Assembly: GCA_017520105.1 (NCBI GenBank)
Contig: JAFWRL010000128.1
Span: 1 to 27,092 of the forward strand
Length of the DNA stretch: 27,092 nucleotides
Reading direction: 5' to 3'
From: Fibrobacter sp.
GTDB taxonomy: Bacteria > Fibrobacterota > Fibrobacteria > Fibrobacterales > Fibrobacteraceae
A program made the position numbers and the translations under genes. The notes below the pieces were generated by a model that saw only the letters and a program-made list of their open reading frames with translations, did not search any database and was not told where the DNA came from. Of the stretch, positions 1-8,166 are shown piece after piece. The first letter of the stretch is position 1. Every line of letters starts with the position of its first letter.

Positions 1-759
1 AGCTGAACCCACGGCATCGGAACCGCCCGCAGCCTCCGGCGCCGTCAGCAAGAACGATACGAGCTTTCCGTCCGTGAGCTTGAGCGCACCTTCAATGGCC
101 TCGCGCAAACGGCTCATGTTCTTGCGTTCCAGCGTCAAGCGGTCAATCACCACTTCAATCGTGTGCTTCTCGTAACGCACCAACAGCGGCACTTCTTCGA
201 GCCTGTAAATCGTCCCATCGACACGCACGCGGACAAATCCATTTTCCTTGAGCTCCGCGAGTTCCTTGCGGTATTCACCCTTGCGCTCCTGCACAATCGG
301 CGCCATCACCAAAATCTTTTTGTTCTCATCGCTGGCGTAAAGGTTATCTACAATCTGATCCACCGACTGCGCCTGAATCACCTTGCCGCACTTGGGGCAA
401 TGCGGAACGCCGAGGCGCGCAAACATCAAACGGTAATGGTCCAAAATCTCGACCACAGTACCCACCGTACTGCGCGGATTACGGTTCACCGTCTTTTGGT
501 CAATCGAAATCGTCGGCGAAATCCCGCGAACGCTTTCCACATCCGGGTGCTTCATGCGCCCAATAAACTGGCGCGCGTACGCCGAAAGCGATTCCACAAA
601 GCGGCGCTGCCCTTCCTGGAAGACCGTATCAAAAGCAAGGCTCGACTTGCCCGAGCCCGAAACGCCCGTTACCACGACAATCGAGTCGCGGGGAATCGTC
701 AAATCGACATGGCGGAGGTTGTGTTCATGAGCATCGCGGATTTCAATAGATTTCGTCAT
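1..759 (-). CDS. uvrA: UvrA, excinuclease ABC subunit A (5' part; gene runs off the left edge)
   Basis: UvrA is the ATP-dependent damage-recognition subunit of nucleotide excision repair. It works in the cytoplasm as a dimer with UvrB. The first 253 codons are present; the rest lies left of base 1. The N-terminus reads MTKSIEIRDAHEHNLRHVDL. A UvrA-type Walker A follows at about residues 31-38 (GVSGSGKSS), then the family block FQEGQRRFVESLSAYARQF, the ISPTISIDQKTVNRNPRSTV block and a zinc-binding CPKC near residue 120. These identify the family without doubt. The start at 759 agrees with the usual UvrA N-terminus. There is no Shine-Dalgarno sequence. Instead a -10-like TATATT ends 7 nt before the ATG, so the mRNA may be leaderless. 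The gene is divergent from the FISUMP lipoprotein gene. Confidence 0.96.
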   Translation of the reverse strand, partial: MTKSIEIRDAHEHNLRHVDLTIPRDSIVVVTGVSGSGKSSLAFDTVFQEGQRRFVESLSAYARQFIGRMKHPDVESVRGISPTISIDQKTVNRNPRSTVGTVVEILDHYRLMFARLGVPHCPKCGKVIQAQSVDQIVDNLYASDENKKILVMAPIVQERKGEYRKELAELKENGFVRVRVDGTIYRLEEVPLLVRYEKHTIEVVIDRLTLERKNMSRLREAIEGALKLTDGKLVSFLLTAPEAAGGSDAVGSA

Positions 760-1006
760 GACCGCAAATATAGGAAAATACCGCCAAATTGTCTAAAAAA
801 TAGTGAACATTTGGATAGAAATTTTATTAATCCGAGCAGGGAGCGCCTGTATGCGACGACCTCGCAAGTCATCCCATTTTTATTTTGAGCACACTGATTC
901 AAAAGTTTCCAAAAATATTGGTTTTATTGCCAATAAATTACTATTTTAATCAGATGGGATGTTAGAAAAACGTAACCGATTTTATTGCCTATGTATTGGA
1001 GATTAC
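760..1006. other. Divergent intergenic region uvrA / FISUMP gene
   Basis: This stretch holds the uvrA promoter and an AT-rich run before the FISUMP gene. TATTGG (916-921) and CCAATA (930-935) form a perfect 6-bp inverted repeat with an 8-nt spacer, a possible operator or hairpin. I see no convincing sigma-70 pair for the rightward gene and no small ORF worth calling. Confidence 0.5.
767..795 (-). promoter_or_regulatory. uvrA promoter, probably giving a leaderless mRNA
   Basis: On the minus strand TAGACA (790-795) and TATATT (767-772) are separated by 17 bp, a good sigma-70-type pair. The -10 ends 7 nt before the uvrA ATG, so initiation would fall on or within a base or two of the start codon. 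The transcription start is inferred. Confidence 0.6.
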
Positions 1007-3490
1007 ATGAGACAACATAAAATTCTCTATTTCTTTGTACTAGCATTCCTGTTTATCACAGTTGCCTGCGGCGATGATTCATCAGCATCTGCCGATACCG
1101 ATGACGATTCCTCATCCTCGAAGGTAGAGGATTCTAGCCCCAGCAAATCCAAAAACAGCTCAAGTTCAAAAAAAGATTCTCTATCGAGCAGCTCCACATC
1201 CAGCTTTTCGTCATCTTCATATACACTGGTTTACGATCCTTCCAAAGTCAAGAAGGGATCATTCGTTGACAAGCGAGATGGTCACGAATACAAGACCATC
1301 ACAATTGAAAAGCAAACCTGGATGGCCCAAAACTTAAACTACGCACCCGCATCAAGCCTGGGTTGCCACGAAGACGACGACAAGGATTGCAGCAAGTATG
1401 GAAGAATCTACACTTGGGCAGAAGTTGTTGATTCAACACATTCTTTGTGCGGAGTCCAAGATGAATGTGCATTTCCATTTCAAGGAATTTGCCCAGATGG
1501 TTGGAGAATTCCCCAAAGGCGCGATTGGGAACTTTTATTTGATACTTTATACGGAGGGCGCCCAATAATTCCTTCTTGGTATGGTTTAGCGACAATCCTA
1601 TATTCAAAAGACAATGAATACCCCAAGGGGACCGACGATTACGGTTTTTCCGTCAGAATTCCAAAAAATCGAACTTCTGCACAACTTTTTATCACAACAG
1701 AACTGGCCCATCGTCTTAATGGAGGGATATCAGGCATATGGGGTATATACTTTGACAACCCAGAAGTTGGGACAACCTCCCTTGATGACAATTCGCCTGC
1801 ATCGTTAAGATGCATTAAGGACGATCAACCGCCTACCTTAAACGACCCCATGAATACGTTTGGCGTTCGTGGTGACGACCGAAAATTTTGCAGTAAAGCG
1901 GAACCTAACTCCAACGTCAGCAGTCGTACCTGCAACAAAAACGGTGTAAACACCTGTAACGACTATGTGAACGAAGATGGAAGCATAAAGCTTGGAAGCA
2001 GCGTTATATATTTCGAAGAAAAGGGCAAGAAGGCATGCCCTTTCGAATGGCACATACCTAGCAAAAGTGAATGGTATTCAATTTTTAGCGCTGTCGGCGG
2101 AGAATGTTACGCAGGTTATATGCTCAAAGCACAAGAAGGATGGGGAGACGACTACGCCTTTGATGCCATCGGTCTCGGCATCAAACCCACAGACGGCACA
2201 GACGCCAGATTTCTGGTCGGAGGCACAAAAAAAGGAGAAATTGTAGGTCGAGTCGTACTTGCGAAAGGTTCGAACATCGCCAAATTCGAAGACGACACCT
2301 CGAACACCTCAGGATTGCTTTGCGTAAAGGGGCGCTTGATAGACGACACCTTAAGTTTTATGAATCCCAGCCTTGAATACGGGACATTTACCGATACCCG
2401 TGACAACAGGACATACAAGACAATAAATATCGGGCACACTCAATGGATGGCAGAAAACCTCAACTATGTAACGGACAGTAGCATTTGTTATAACCATTCC
2501 AAAGATGATTTCTACTGCAATCGCTATGGACGGTTCTATCTATACGAAGAAGCCAAGACGGCGTGCCCTGCGGGGTGGCGCCTCCCCACGAAAGAAGATT
2601 TTGATACGTTGGTGTATATAGGAGCTCCTTATAAGCATGCCCGTTATTTGGTGTCCGAGGAGAACACTACCTACAAGGGAAACAACAAATCAGGATTCTC
2701 GCTTATAATGATGGGGTATATGTGGAATGACAGGGATGATTTTGGTGATGCAGCCACCTACCTGTGGTCAAGTACGAAGGCCAGTGATACTACCGTATAT
2801 ACCTTGTCCGCCTATAAAGTTAATTATACAGATTCTGCGTTTGTTTCTAAAGCGTACGACAAAAAAGGCTCTAAGTTTAACGTCCGCTGCGTGAGCGACG
2901 AGAAGGTCCGATATGGATACATGGGTACTTACGGCACGCTTACGGATAGTCGCGACGGACACGAATACAAGACCGTAGAAATCAACGGTGCAACATGGAT
3001 GGCAGAGAACCTAGATTATGCATCAAGCACAGCCTCTTGCCATCGTGATTCTTGCGACATCAACGGGATGCATTACACGTATCCGTTCTCGGCAGACACC
3101 TTGGAATCCCTGTGCCCCGAAGGCTGGCACATATCGACTACCGCAGATTGGGACAGTCTGCTCGCTTTCGTCCGCGCAAAAGACTCATTAAATTACGCAT
3201 ACGATTTGAAAGACCCATTTGCATGGCCGTCAAACGAAAAAGGCAACGATAAGTACGGTTTTGGCCTTCTTCCCAATACCTGTTATTACGACAACTCCGG
3301 CTACGATTTAGTAAATGTCCGAGACGAATCGGTCGCATGCATCGGTGCCGAGAGTCCTGACGGAAATGCTGGTTACTACTACATTCATTCGACAAACAAT
3401 GTTAATAGCATTTATAGGAATATTTATAAAAGAAACATTCAAAAAGACAGCCGTTTCCGCTACGGAATCCGCTGCGTCAAGGACAAATAG
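1007..3490 (+). CDS. Lipoprotein with four FISUMP-type repeats
   Basis: An 827-residue predicted surface lipoprotein. I place the start at 1007, not at the in-frame ATG at 959: GGAG lies 5 nt upstream, and the protein then begins with a lipoprotein signal whose lipobox ends ITVAC (Cys21). A serine-rich linker (about 22-72) follows. Then come repeats of the Fibrobacter succinogenes major paralogous domain at about 80-272, 281-441, 455-633 and 642-827. Full repeats share a G-T/S-F/L-x-D-x-R-D start, T/QWMAENLNY, CPxGWR/HxP/S and a closing RCV/IKD. Repeat 2 lacks the QWMAENL half and is truncated or diverged. The conserved cysteines suggest disulfides outside the cytoplasm. The molecular function of FISUMP domains is not established; a role in surface binding is inference. 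The gene is monocistronic and convergent with the HIRAN-like gene. Confidence 0.9.
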   Translation: MRQHKILYFFVLAFLFITVACGDDSSASADTDDDSSSSKVEDSSPSKSKNSSSSKKDSLSSSSTSSFSSSSYTLVYDPSKVKKGSFVDKRDGHEYKTITIEKQTWMAQNLNYAPASSLGCHEDDDKDCSKYGRIYTWAEVVDSTHSLCGVQDECAFPFQGICPDGWRIPQRRDWELLFDTLYGGRPIIPSWYGLATILYSKDNEYPKGTDDYGFSVRIPKNRTSAQLFITTELAHRLNGGISGIWGIYFDNPEVGTTSLDDNSPASLRCIKDDQPPTLNDPMNTFGVRGDDRKFCSKAEPNSNVSSRTCNKNGVNTCNDYVNEDGSIKLGSSVIYFEEKGKKACPFEWHIPSKSEWYSIFSAVGGECYAGYMLKAQEGWGDDYAFDAIGLGIKPTDGTDARFLVGGTKKGEIVGRVVLAKGSNIAKFEDDTSNTSGLLCVKGRLIDDTLSFMNPSLEYGTFTDTRDNRTYKTINIGHTQWMAENLNYVTDSSICYNHSKDDFYCNRYGRFYLYEEAKTACPAGWRLPTKEDFDTLVYIGAPYKHARYLVSEENTTYKGNNKSGFSLIMMGYMWNDRDDFGDAATYLWSSTKASDTTVYTLSAYKVNYTDSAFVSKAYDKKGSKFNVRCVSDEKVRYGYMGTYGTLTDSRDGHEYKTVEINGATWMAENLDYASSTASCHRDSCDINGMHYTYPFSADTLESLCPEGWHISTTADWDSLLAFVRAKDSLNYAYDLKDPFAWPSNEKGNDKYGFGLLPNTCYYDNSGYDLVNVRDESVACIGAESPDGNAGYYYIHSTNNVNSIYRNIYKRNIQKDSRFRYGIRCVKDK

Positions 3491-3501
3491 ATTCAACCAG
3501 C

Positions 3502-3545
3502 CTAGCGCCCTTGCGCAGCAAGATTCTGATTTTGCAAGGCGCTAG
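3502..3545. terminator. Imperfect inverted repeat between convergent genes
   Basis: CTAGCGCC (3502-3509) plus TTGC (3511-3514) pairs with GCAAGGCGCTAG (3534-3545), leaving one bulged C and a 19-nt loop. It sits between the two convergent stop codons and overlaps the stop of the minus-strand gene. There is no U-run on either strand, so intrinsic termination is uncertain. Confidence 0.4.
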
Positions 3546-4552
3546 AACTTCAAACGCAAGACAATCGCATTCTCGAAGTAATCGGGATTTGCACCCAACC
3601 TCCAAAGCGACGAACCGTAAGCGAACAAGTTCGGACGCGCCTGACGGAGAATCGCCGCCGCAGTCGCCCGCAGATACCCGGCCTTGCTCTTGGAGCGAAT
3701 TCCCTTGAATACCTTTCCGGGATCTTCGATAGAAACGCTAATAGCGTTATGGTCATGAGGATTGTAGGGTTCCGCCTGCACTTTGGATGCAAGCGAAGCA
3801 TAGAGTTCATAACGCTTTTGACCGATCTTGGAAATATCGTCGGCAAAGTGAGCCACCACCGCACCGTCAATCGCATCATCGACCTTTTCAAGCGAAGAAA
3901 CCCATGGATGGTTTGTCGCCCCAACAATTCCGATGGTGAAATCAAAATGGCGTTTTTCCGCAAAATAGCGGACAAACATTTCTTCAAAGGATTCCTTTTG
4001 CGGTTCTGGCTTGAGCGCGTCACGGGCAGCAGCAAAGAGAATCGACGACACATCCGTCTCGCCGGTAGAAATCATCGCGTTCGCCTTGTAGACATGTTCA
4101 AATCCGGAGTCACCGCGCAGACCGCCAAAGACGTTCACGAAAAGCGCCTCGGCGGCAACCGGACGCACGATATGCAACACCAGCGGCAAGAAGTTCGCAA
4201 ACACCGTCGAGCGGCGGCGCAAGAGTTCAGCAACAAGTAACCCATCGCATTCACGGACCGCAAGCAGGAGCGCCCCCACATGCAGCAAGAACGAATACTG
4301 CCCCGCATCCATATTTGCGATTTCGGCTGGCAAATAAACGCTGATTTCAGCCTGCAATTCACGAGGCAAGTAAGAATACCACGAAGGCGTAAAGTAGGCG
4401 CTCCCCTCGACACACTGCATCTGGGCAAGTTCATCGGCCTCGGGGTTCGATTCGCCCGCATAATCGAGAATTCCCGTCTCGCTACGGGTAAAGGAATAAA
4501 TGCCTGTGCCCTTAGGCGTTTCAATTTTGACGTAGAAGGTTTCGTTAGCCAT
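3542..4552 (-). CDS. HIRAN-like domain protein of unknown function
   Basis: A 336-residue soluble protein with no signal peptide or membrane segment. The start is supported by a strong AAGGAGG just upstream of the ATG on the minus strand. The C-terminal third (about 205-315) has the hallmark of HIRAN domains: an FTIGIVG strand, then EPYNPHDHNAISV, which fits the EPxNPxDxNAIxV signature, then KAGYLR, which fits GYLPR. HIRAN domains bind DNA ends in HLTF/Rad5-like helicases; in bacteria they often occur alone or fused to other domains. The N-terminal ~200 residues resemble nothing I recognise. No helicase, nuclease or ATPase motif is visible, so this is a stand-alone form. A role in DNA metabolism is only inference. 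It is monocistronic. Confidence 0.65.
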   Translation of the reverse strand: MANETFYVKIETPKGTGIYSFTRSETGILDYAGESNPEADELAQMQCVEGSAYFTPSWYSYLPRELQAEISVYLPAEIANMDAGQYSFLLHVGALLLAVRECDGLLVAELLRRRSTVFANFLPLVLHIVRPVAAEALFVNVFGGLRGDSGFEHVYKANAMISTGETDVSSILFAAARDALKPEPQKESFEEMFVRYFAEKRHFDFTIGIVGATNHPWVSSLEKVDDAIDGAVVAHFADDISKIGQKRYELYASLASKVQAEPYNPHDHNAISVSIEDPGKVFKGIRSKSKAGYLRATAAAILRQARPNLFAYGSSLWRLGANPDYFENAIVLRLKF

Positions 4553-4662
4553 TGTCGGCCTCCTTTTTTGAGGTTTTCAATGGTAATATAGGTTTAAGTT
4601 ATGTCACAAAATGACATTTTCAAGACAAGACCGGAATACGTGGGTAAAAAAGAGCCCATCCC

Positions 4663-4691
4663 TTGCCAAAACGGTGCAGTTTAGCTATATT
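4663..4691 (+). promoter_or_regulatory. Promoter of the tRNA-Ala gene
   Basis: TTGCCA (4663-4668), a 17-bp spacer and TATATT (4686-4691) form a near-consensus sigma-70 promoter. The expected start near 4698 leaves a short leader before the tRNA at 4711. Confidence 0.7.
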
Positions 4692-4710
4692 CACCCCGCT
4701 ATCTAGCTAT

Positions 4711-4783
4711 GGGGATATAGCTCAGTTGGTAGAGCGACAGGTTCGCAATCTGTAGGTCATGGGTTCGACTCCCACTATCTCCA
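4711..4783 (+). tRNA. tRNA-Ala (anticodon CGC)
   Basis: A 73-nt cloverleaf. The acceptor stem is GGGGATA / TATCTCC with a G3-U70 wobble pair and discriminator A73, the identity elements of alanyl-tRNA synthetase. The D-stem is GCTC/GAGC. The anticodon stem is ACAGG/TCTGT with loop TTCGCAA, giving anticodon CGC for GCG codons. The T-arm contains TTCGACT; its outermost pair (49-65) is an A-C mismatch. CCA is not encoded. The gene stands alone between its own promoter and terminator. Confidence 0.93.
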
Positions 4784-4786
4784 CGC

Positions 4787-4818
4787 AAAAGAGGCAAGCA
4801 AACGCTTGCCTCTTTTGT
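4787..4818. terminator. Intrinsic terminator after tRNA-Ala, probably bidirectional
   Basis: A perfect 9-bp stem GAGGCAAGC (4791-4799) / GCTTGCCTC (4804-4812) has a 4-nt loop, a T-run after it and an A-run before it. It can stop the tRNA transcript on the plus strand. On the minus strand it could also serve the barrel gene ending at 4884. Confidence 0.88.
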
Positions 4819-4883
4819 TTAGCACCGATACAAGAATCTCATCCCTCAAAGCTGCGAAGCAGCGACCTCACACCTCATGACCT

Positions 4884-6101
4884 CTAAATATCCCACTTGG
4901 CACCGAGTTTCAACTGGGTACGCGTATAGCTTTCGGTGTATTTCTCTTGGTAATATTGGGGCAATTCATAGCGCTTATACTTGCGGTCCAGTCCAAGATA
5001 AAAATTCATCTTCCAATATTGCCACGAGACCGTTAACCCGCACGAGCCATCGAACTTTTTAATTTTCTTGTATTCTCCATCGGGGCCACCGACGGCAAAG
5101 CCATAGAACAAACTCACATTCGCTTCAACCGCGATGCGGTTCTTAAACTTGTATGAAATTCTGGGACGGAAAACCGGTCCAAGCCAAGATCCTAAAGTCT
5201 GGCGGAAAACAAGACTTTCTATCGAGGGCTCATCCAGCAGGGGTGTCGCCCCATAAGACAACTCATAAGCATCCTTCGACTGGAGGTATTCATCATAAGC
5301 TTGGTTATACGCATTTATCGACTGATCAAGCGCCACATAATCAAAGGCAGAGTCAGCCTCGAATTTCGCACCTAGATAAACCGTCCCGTTCAAGCCCTCG
5401 GCAGCAGTCCTGTGCCACGATGCGTAAAACGCAAACGACATCGGTCCCGATGTTCGGTAAAACGCCCACGCCACTGTGCCTATGCGCTGTTTCTCGAATC
5501 GGTACCAATCCTTTTCAAACCAAAGCAAAAAATCGGACGAAAGTTCCTCGCCCTCGATATTGAAATCGTAACCCACATCCAGGAGTATTCCACGCCCCAT
5601 AAGCGTGTATTCCAATCCAAGGACCAGATTCCAGTCATTCGTATCGAGCAACGGCATGTTATCGTTATTCAAAAAGTAATCGGCCTGTACAGATGCGGCA
5701 AACGTATGCGCCCACGCCCCGACCTCGTAATCGACATATGGGTTCACGTTCAAGAAAAGGTCCCCGCCTTTTTCCCCTTCGTCCATGCCGGTCTCTTTGT
5801 AGTGCAGTCCATAGAGTCCAAGTTCGCCCGCCACATGGAACTCCCACGACGATTCAGCTTTGCCCAAACCCGCGGAATCACCGTCCGTATCGCCTAAAGC
5901 CGCCTTGTATTCGCGGATAATCTCTTGAATTTCTTCAGTATATTCGCCCGGCAGTGCGGCAGCATCTTCGAACGCCTTGAGTGCAGCAGGAATATCGCCC
6001 GCCTCTTCGGCCTTCATGGCACGATAATATGCTTCCTCCTGCGTCTCGGCAAAGAGCGCAGTCGCAAGCATCACCAACATCAAACAGAACAAACGTAACA
6101 T
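4884..6101 (-). CDS. Predicted outer-membrane beta-barrel protein with N-terminal TPR-like helices
   Basis: A 405-residue secreted protein. The signal peptide is MLRLFCLMLVMLATALFA with cleavage before ETQ. Residues 20-70 form a helical hairpin pair (YYRAMKAEEAGDIPAALKAFEDAAALPG) that looks like one TPR. The rest, from about 88, alternates aromatic and polar residues with frequent turns and ends in LKLGAKWDI, typical of outer-membrane barrel strands. It is the last gene of the minus-strand cluster, 21 bp after the small secreted protein gene. I cannot name a family. Pore, adhesin or structural roles are all possible. Confidence 0.72.
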   Translation of the reverse strand: MLRLFCLMLVMLATALFAETQEEAYYRAMKAEEAGDIPAALKAFEDAAALPGEYTEEIQEIIREYKAALGDTDGDSAGLGKAESSWEFHVAGELGLYGLHYKETGMDEGEKGGDLFLNVNPYVDYEVGAWAHTFAASVQADYFLNNDNMPLLDTNDWNLVLGLEYTLMGRGILLDVGYDFNIEGEELSSDFLLWFEKDWYRFEKQRIGTVAWAFYRTSGPMSFAFYASWHRTAAEGLNGTVYLGAKFEADSAFDYVALDQSINAYNQAYDEYLQSKDAYELSYGATPLLDEPSIESLVFRQTLGSWLGPVFRPRISYKFKNRIAVEANVSLFYGFAVGGPDGEYKKIKKFDGSCGLTVSWQYWKMNFYLGLDRKYKRYELPQYYQEKYTESYTRTQLKLGAKWDI

Positions 6102-6122
6102 TACTTTCTCGGGAAATCTCCC

Positions 6123-6641
6123 TTATTTCCAGCCAAACGGCTTAACAGGTCGAACCTTCGTTTTTTTCACGTGTTCATACGGATTGAACGGATGTACCGG
6201 TTCTTTAACGTTTTTGCCATCGGGACGGCCCATCGGTACCATAGGAGCTCCAAACGGAGGGAACCCATGAGGACCTTTTATTTGTTCGTTCTCGTCCATT
6301 TTCTGTTCACGGACAAGTTCATCCTTTGGCTTATCGATTTTCTTTTCGATAGGCGGAACGGGCATTTCCAAGGCAGAAGACTTCACGGACGCTTCGCGCA
6401 TCTCGTTCTTTTCGAGAGCAGTCTTGTTTCTCAAGTCCTTGAGAATCTGTTCGCGGGCGGCACGGCGTTCTTCACGCAGTTTCTGCCAATCCACGTTTTC
6501 TTTTTCCGAGAACTTCGGAACGTTGCTCAAAGCCTCACGGGCTTCGACTGGCGTCGGAACGCTCGCTTCTGGACGAGATTCCATATCGCCTGCCATTGCG
6601 GTTGCAGCCATCACCGCAGATGCCATTACGATTTTTTTCAT
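6123..6641 (-). CDS. Small secreted Pro/Lys/Glu-rich protein of unknown function
   Basis: A 172-residue protein. The start is set at 6641 (MKKIVMASAVMAATAMAGDM), not at the in-frame ATG at 6671, because AAGGAG precedes it and the signal peptide then begins correctly. The mature part is highly charged (KLREERRAAREQILKDLRN) and then proline-rich (HGFPPFGAPMVPMGRPDG), with a basic tail ending KPFGWK. No domain is recognised; it looks disordered and periplasmic. It lies between the sigma-54 activator and the barrel gene, so it is a candidate periplasmic partner of the barrel. That link rests on position only. Confidence 0.7.
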   Translation of the reverse strand: MKKIVMASAVMAATAMAGDMESRPEASVPTPVEAREALSNVPKFSEKENVDWQKLREERRAAREQILKDLRNKTALEKNEMREASVKSSALEMPVPPIEKKIDKPKDELVREQKMDENEQIKGPHGFPPFGAPMVPMGRPDGKNVKEPVHPFNPYEHVKKTKVRPVKPFGWK

Positions 6642-6685
6642 GACCACACTCCTTACATTGAGTTTCAACATTTTGCTAAAAACTC

Positions 6686-8140
6686 CTATACCCTAAAATC
6701 TTCTTTCTTCAAGTTCAAACGTTCCATAATTTCGCGCAGCACCTTGCGGTCAATACCAAGGATGGTCGCCGCCAATGTGAGGTTCGCGTTGGCATCCTTG
6801 AGCGCATGGGAAATCACTTCACGTTCGACTGCTTCGCGGGCTTCCTTGAGCGTGCGCGGCGAAGCCTTCGCTTGAACCTGCACATCGTCCAGCCCCAAAT
6901 CCTTAGGCTGAATCACGCCATGTACCGCCTGAACCAGACCTTTCTGGATGCGATTTTCGAGTTCGCGCACATTACCCGGCCAATGGTAGCCGAGCAGCGC
7001 TTTTTCGGCATTGCGGCTCAAGTGGAATTTACCGCGTCCGTATTCTGCACCATAACGTTGTATAAAATTTTCCGCCAACAGCACCACGTCCTGACCACGA
7101 TCCCGAAGCGGCGGGAGTTCCAGCGGCAACACCTGAATGCGGAAGTACAAATCTTCGCGGAAACGCTTTTCGCGAACAGCATCTTCCAAATCGACATGAG
7201 TAGCACTGATAACGCGCACGTTCACCGGAATTTCGCGGTTGTCGCCCACACGGGTGATGTGCTTTTCCTGCAGCACGCGCAAAAGTTTCACCTGCATATT
7301 GAGCGGGAGTTCGCCGATTTCGTCAAGGAAAATCGTACCGCCATCGGCTTCTTCAAAAAATCCTTTCTTGTTTTCAATCGCACCCGTAAACGAGCCCTTC
7401 GCATGCCCGAACATCAGCGATTCCATCAAGTGTTCGGGAATCGCGCCGCAGTTCACCGCAATAAACGGCTTTTCGGCGCGGGGGCTATGCTTGTGGATGT
7501 AACGCGCCATCACTTCCTTGCCAGTCCCCGTCTCGCCACGGATAATCACCGGGAGCGGAAGCGGCGAAAGTTTATCCGCCATCGTAATCACATCGACCAT
7601 GGCCTTGGACGAATAGACAATGCCGTCTTTGCGGACAACATTTTTCAACGTATCCAGCGATTCCTTGTCGCGTAGGCGGTCATAAGCGGCAAAAGCGAAC
7701 TTTTCGCAGACGGCAACAAACGAATCAAACAATGCGCTATCTTCTTCGGTAAACGGTTCCTTGCGGGCCGCACGCTGCAAGTAAAGATACCCGGCCTCGG
7801 AATCCGGCGTGCGGAACGGCGACACCATGATGCTCGTGAGCTGGTTCTGCACAATCGACTTGGACAAGTCCGCCGATTCGTCATCAAGCTGATTCCACAC
7901 GACAGCGCGTTTTTCGTTTTTAGCAAGCTTGATAGCCGAGATGGAAATAGAAACTTTTTCAGGGTTCGAAAAATGGAGCGGATTTTCGCCACCAATATCC
8001 AAAACGGCAGCATCCGCATGCAGTACATCCTTGGCGACTTCCAAAATTTTCGGGAAAAGAGCCTCAGGCTGCTCCTCGTCTAAAAGAGTCTTGACCACAT
8101 CAAGCATCTTTTCCGTTGCGAGCATAGATTCTGATTTCAT
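6686..8140 (-). CDS. Sigma-54-dependent transcriptional activator with GAF sensor domain
   Basis: A 484-residue bacterial enhancer-binding protein. An N-terminal GAF-like domain (about 10-155) would sense a small molecule or protein signal. The AAA+ domain (about 172-400) has Walker A GETGTGKE (202-209), Walker B GGTIFLDE (267-274), the sigma-54 contact loop as GSFTGA (249-254, usually GAFTGA) and the FREDLYFRI block. A Fis-type helix-turn-helix closes the protein (about 440-480). There is no phosphoreceiver domain, so control is probably through GAF or through the kinase-like protein encoded just upstream (26-bp gap). The predicted targets are unknown; I found no clear GG-N10-GC promoter before the neighbouring envelope genes. 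Confidence 0.93.
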   Translation of the reverse strand: MKSESMLATEKMLDVVKTLLDEEQPEALFPKILEVAKDVLHADAAVLDIGGENPLHFSNPEKVSISISAIKLAKNEKRAVVWNQLDDESADLSKSIVQNQLTSIMVSPFRTPDSEAGYLYLQRAARKEPFTEEDSALFDSFVAVCEKFAFAAYDRLRDKESLDTLKNVVRKDGIVYSSKAMVDVITMADKLSPLPLPVIIRGETGTGKEVMARYIHKHSPRAEKPFIAVNCGAIPEHLMESLMFGHAKGSFTGAIENKKGFFEEADGGTIFLDEIGELPLNMQVKLLRVLQEKHITRVGDNREIPVNVRVISATHVDLEDAVREKRFREDLYFRIQVLPLELPPLRDRGQDVVLLAENFIQRYGAEYGRGKFHLSRNAEKALLGYHWPGNVRELENRIQKGLVQAVHGVIQPKDLGLDDVQVQAKASPRTLKEAREAVEREVISHALKDANANLTLAATILGIDRKVLREIMERLNLKKEDFRV

Positions 8141-8166
8141 AACAAAGCCCTTTAAGCAATTCGCGG

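Noticed and set aside
163..888. 241-codon plus-strand frame
   Set aside because: It is the antisense shadow of uvrA, whose Walker A and family blocks are clear on the other strand.
959..1006. Upstream ATG for the FISUMP lipoprotein
   Set aside because: It adds 16 polar residues before the lipoprotein signal and has no ribosome site; the ATG at 1007 has GGAG.
4849..4863. GCTGC-GAA-GCAGC hairpin after the barrel gene
   Set aside because: The stem is only 5 bp with a poor T-run; the tRNA terminator nearby is a better candidate.
6642..6700. Sigma-54 promoter before the small secreted protein gene
   Set aside because: The best GG...GC pair (GGAGTTTTTAGC) has 8 bp between GG and GC instead of 10.
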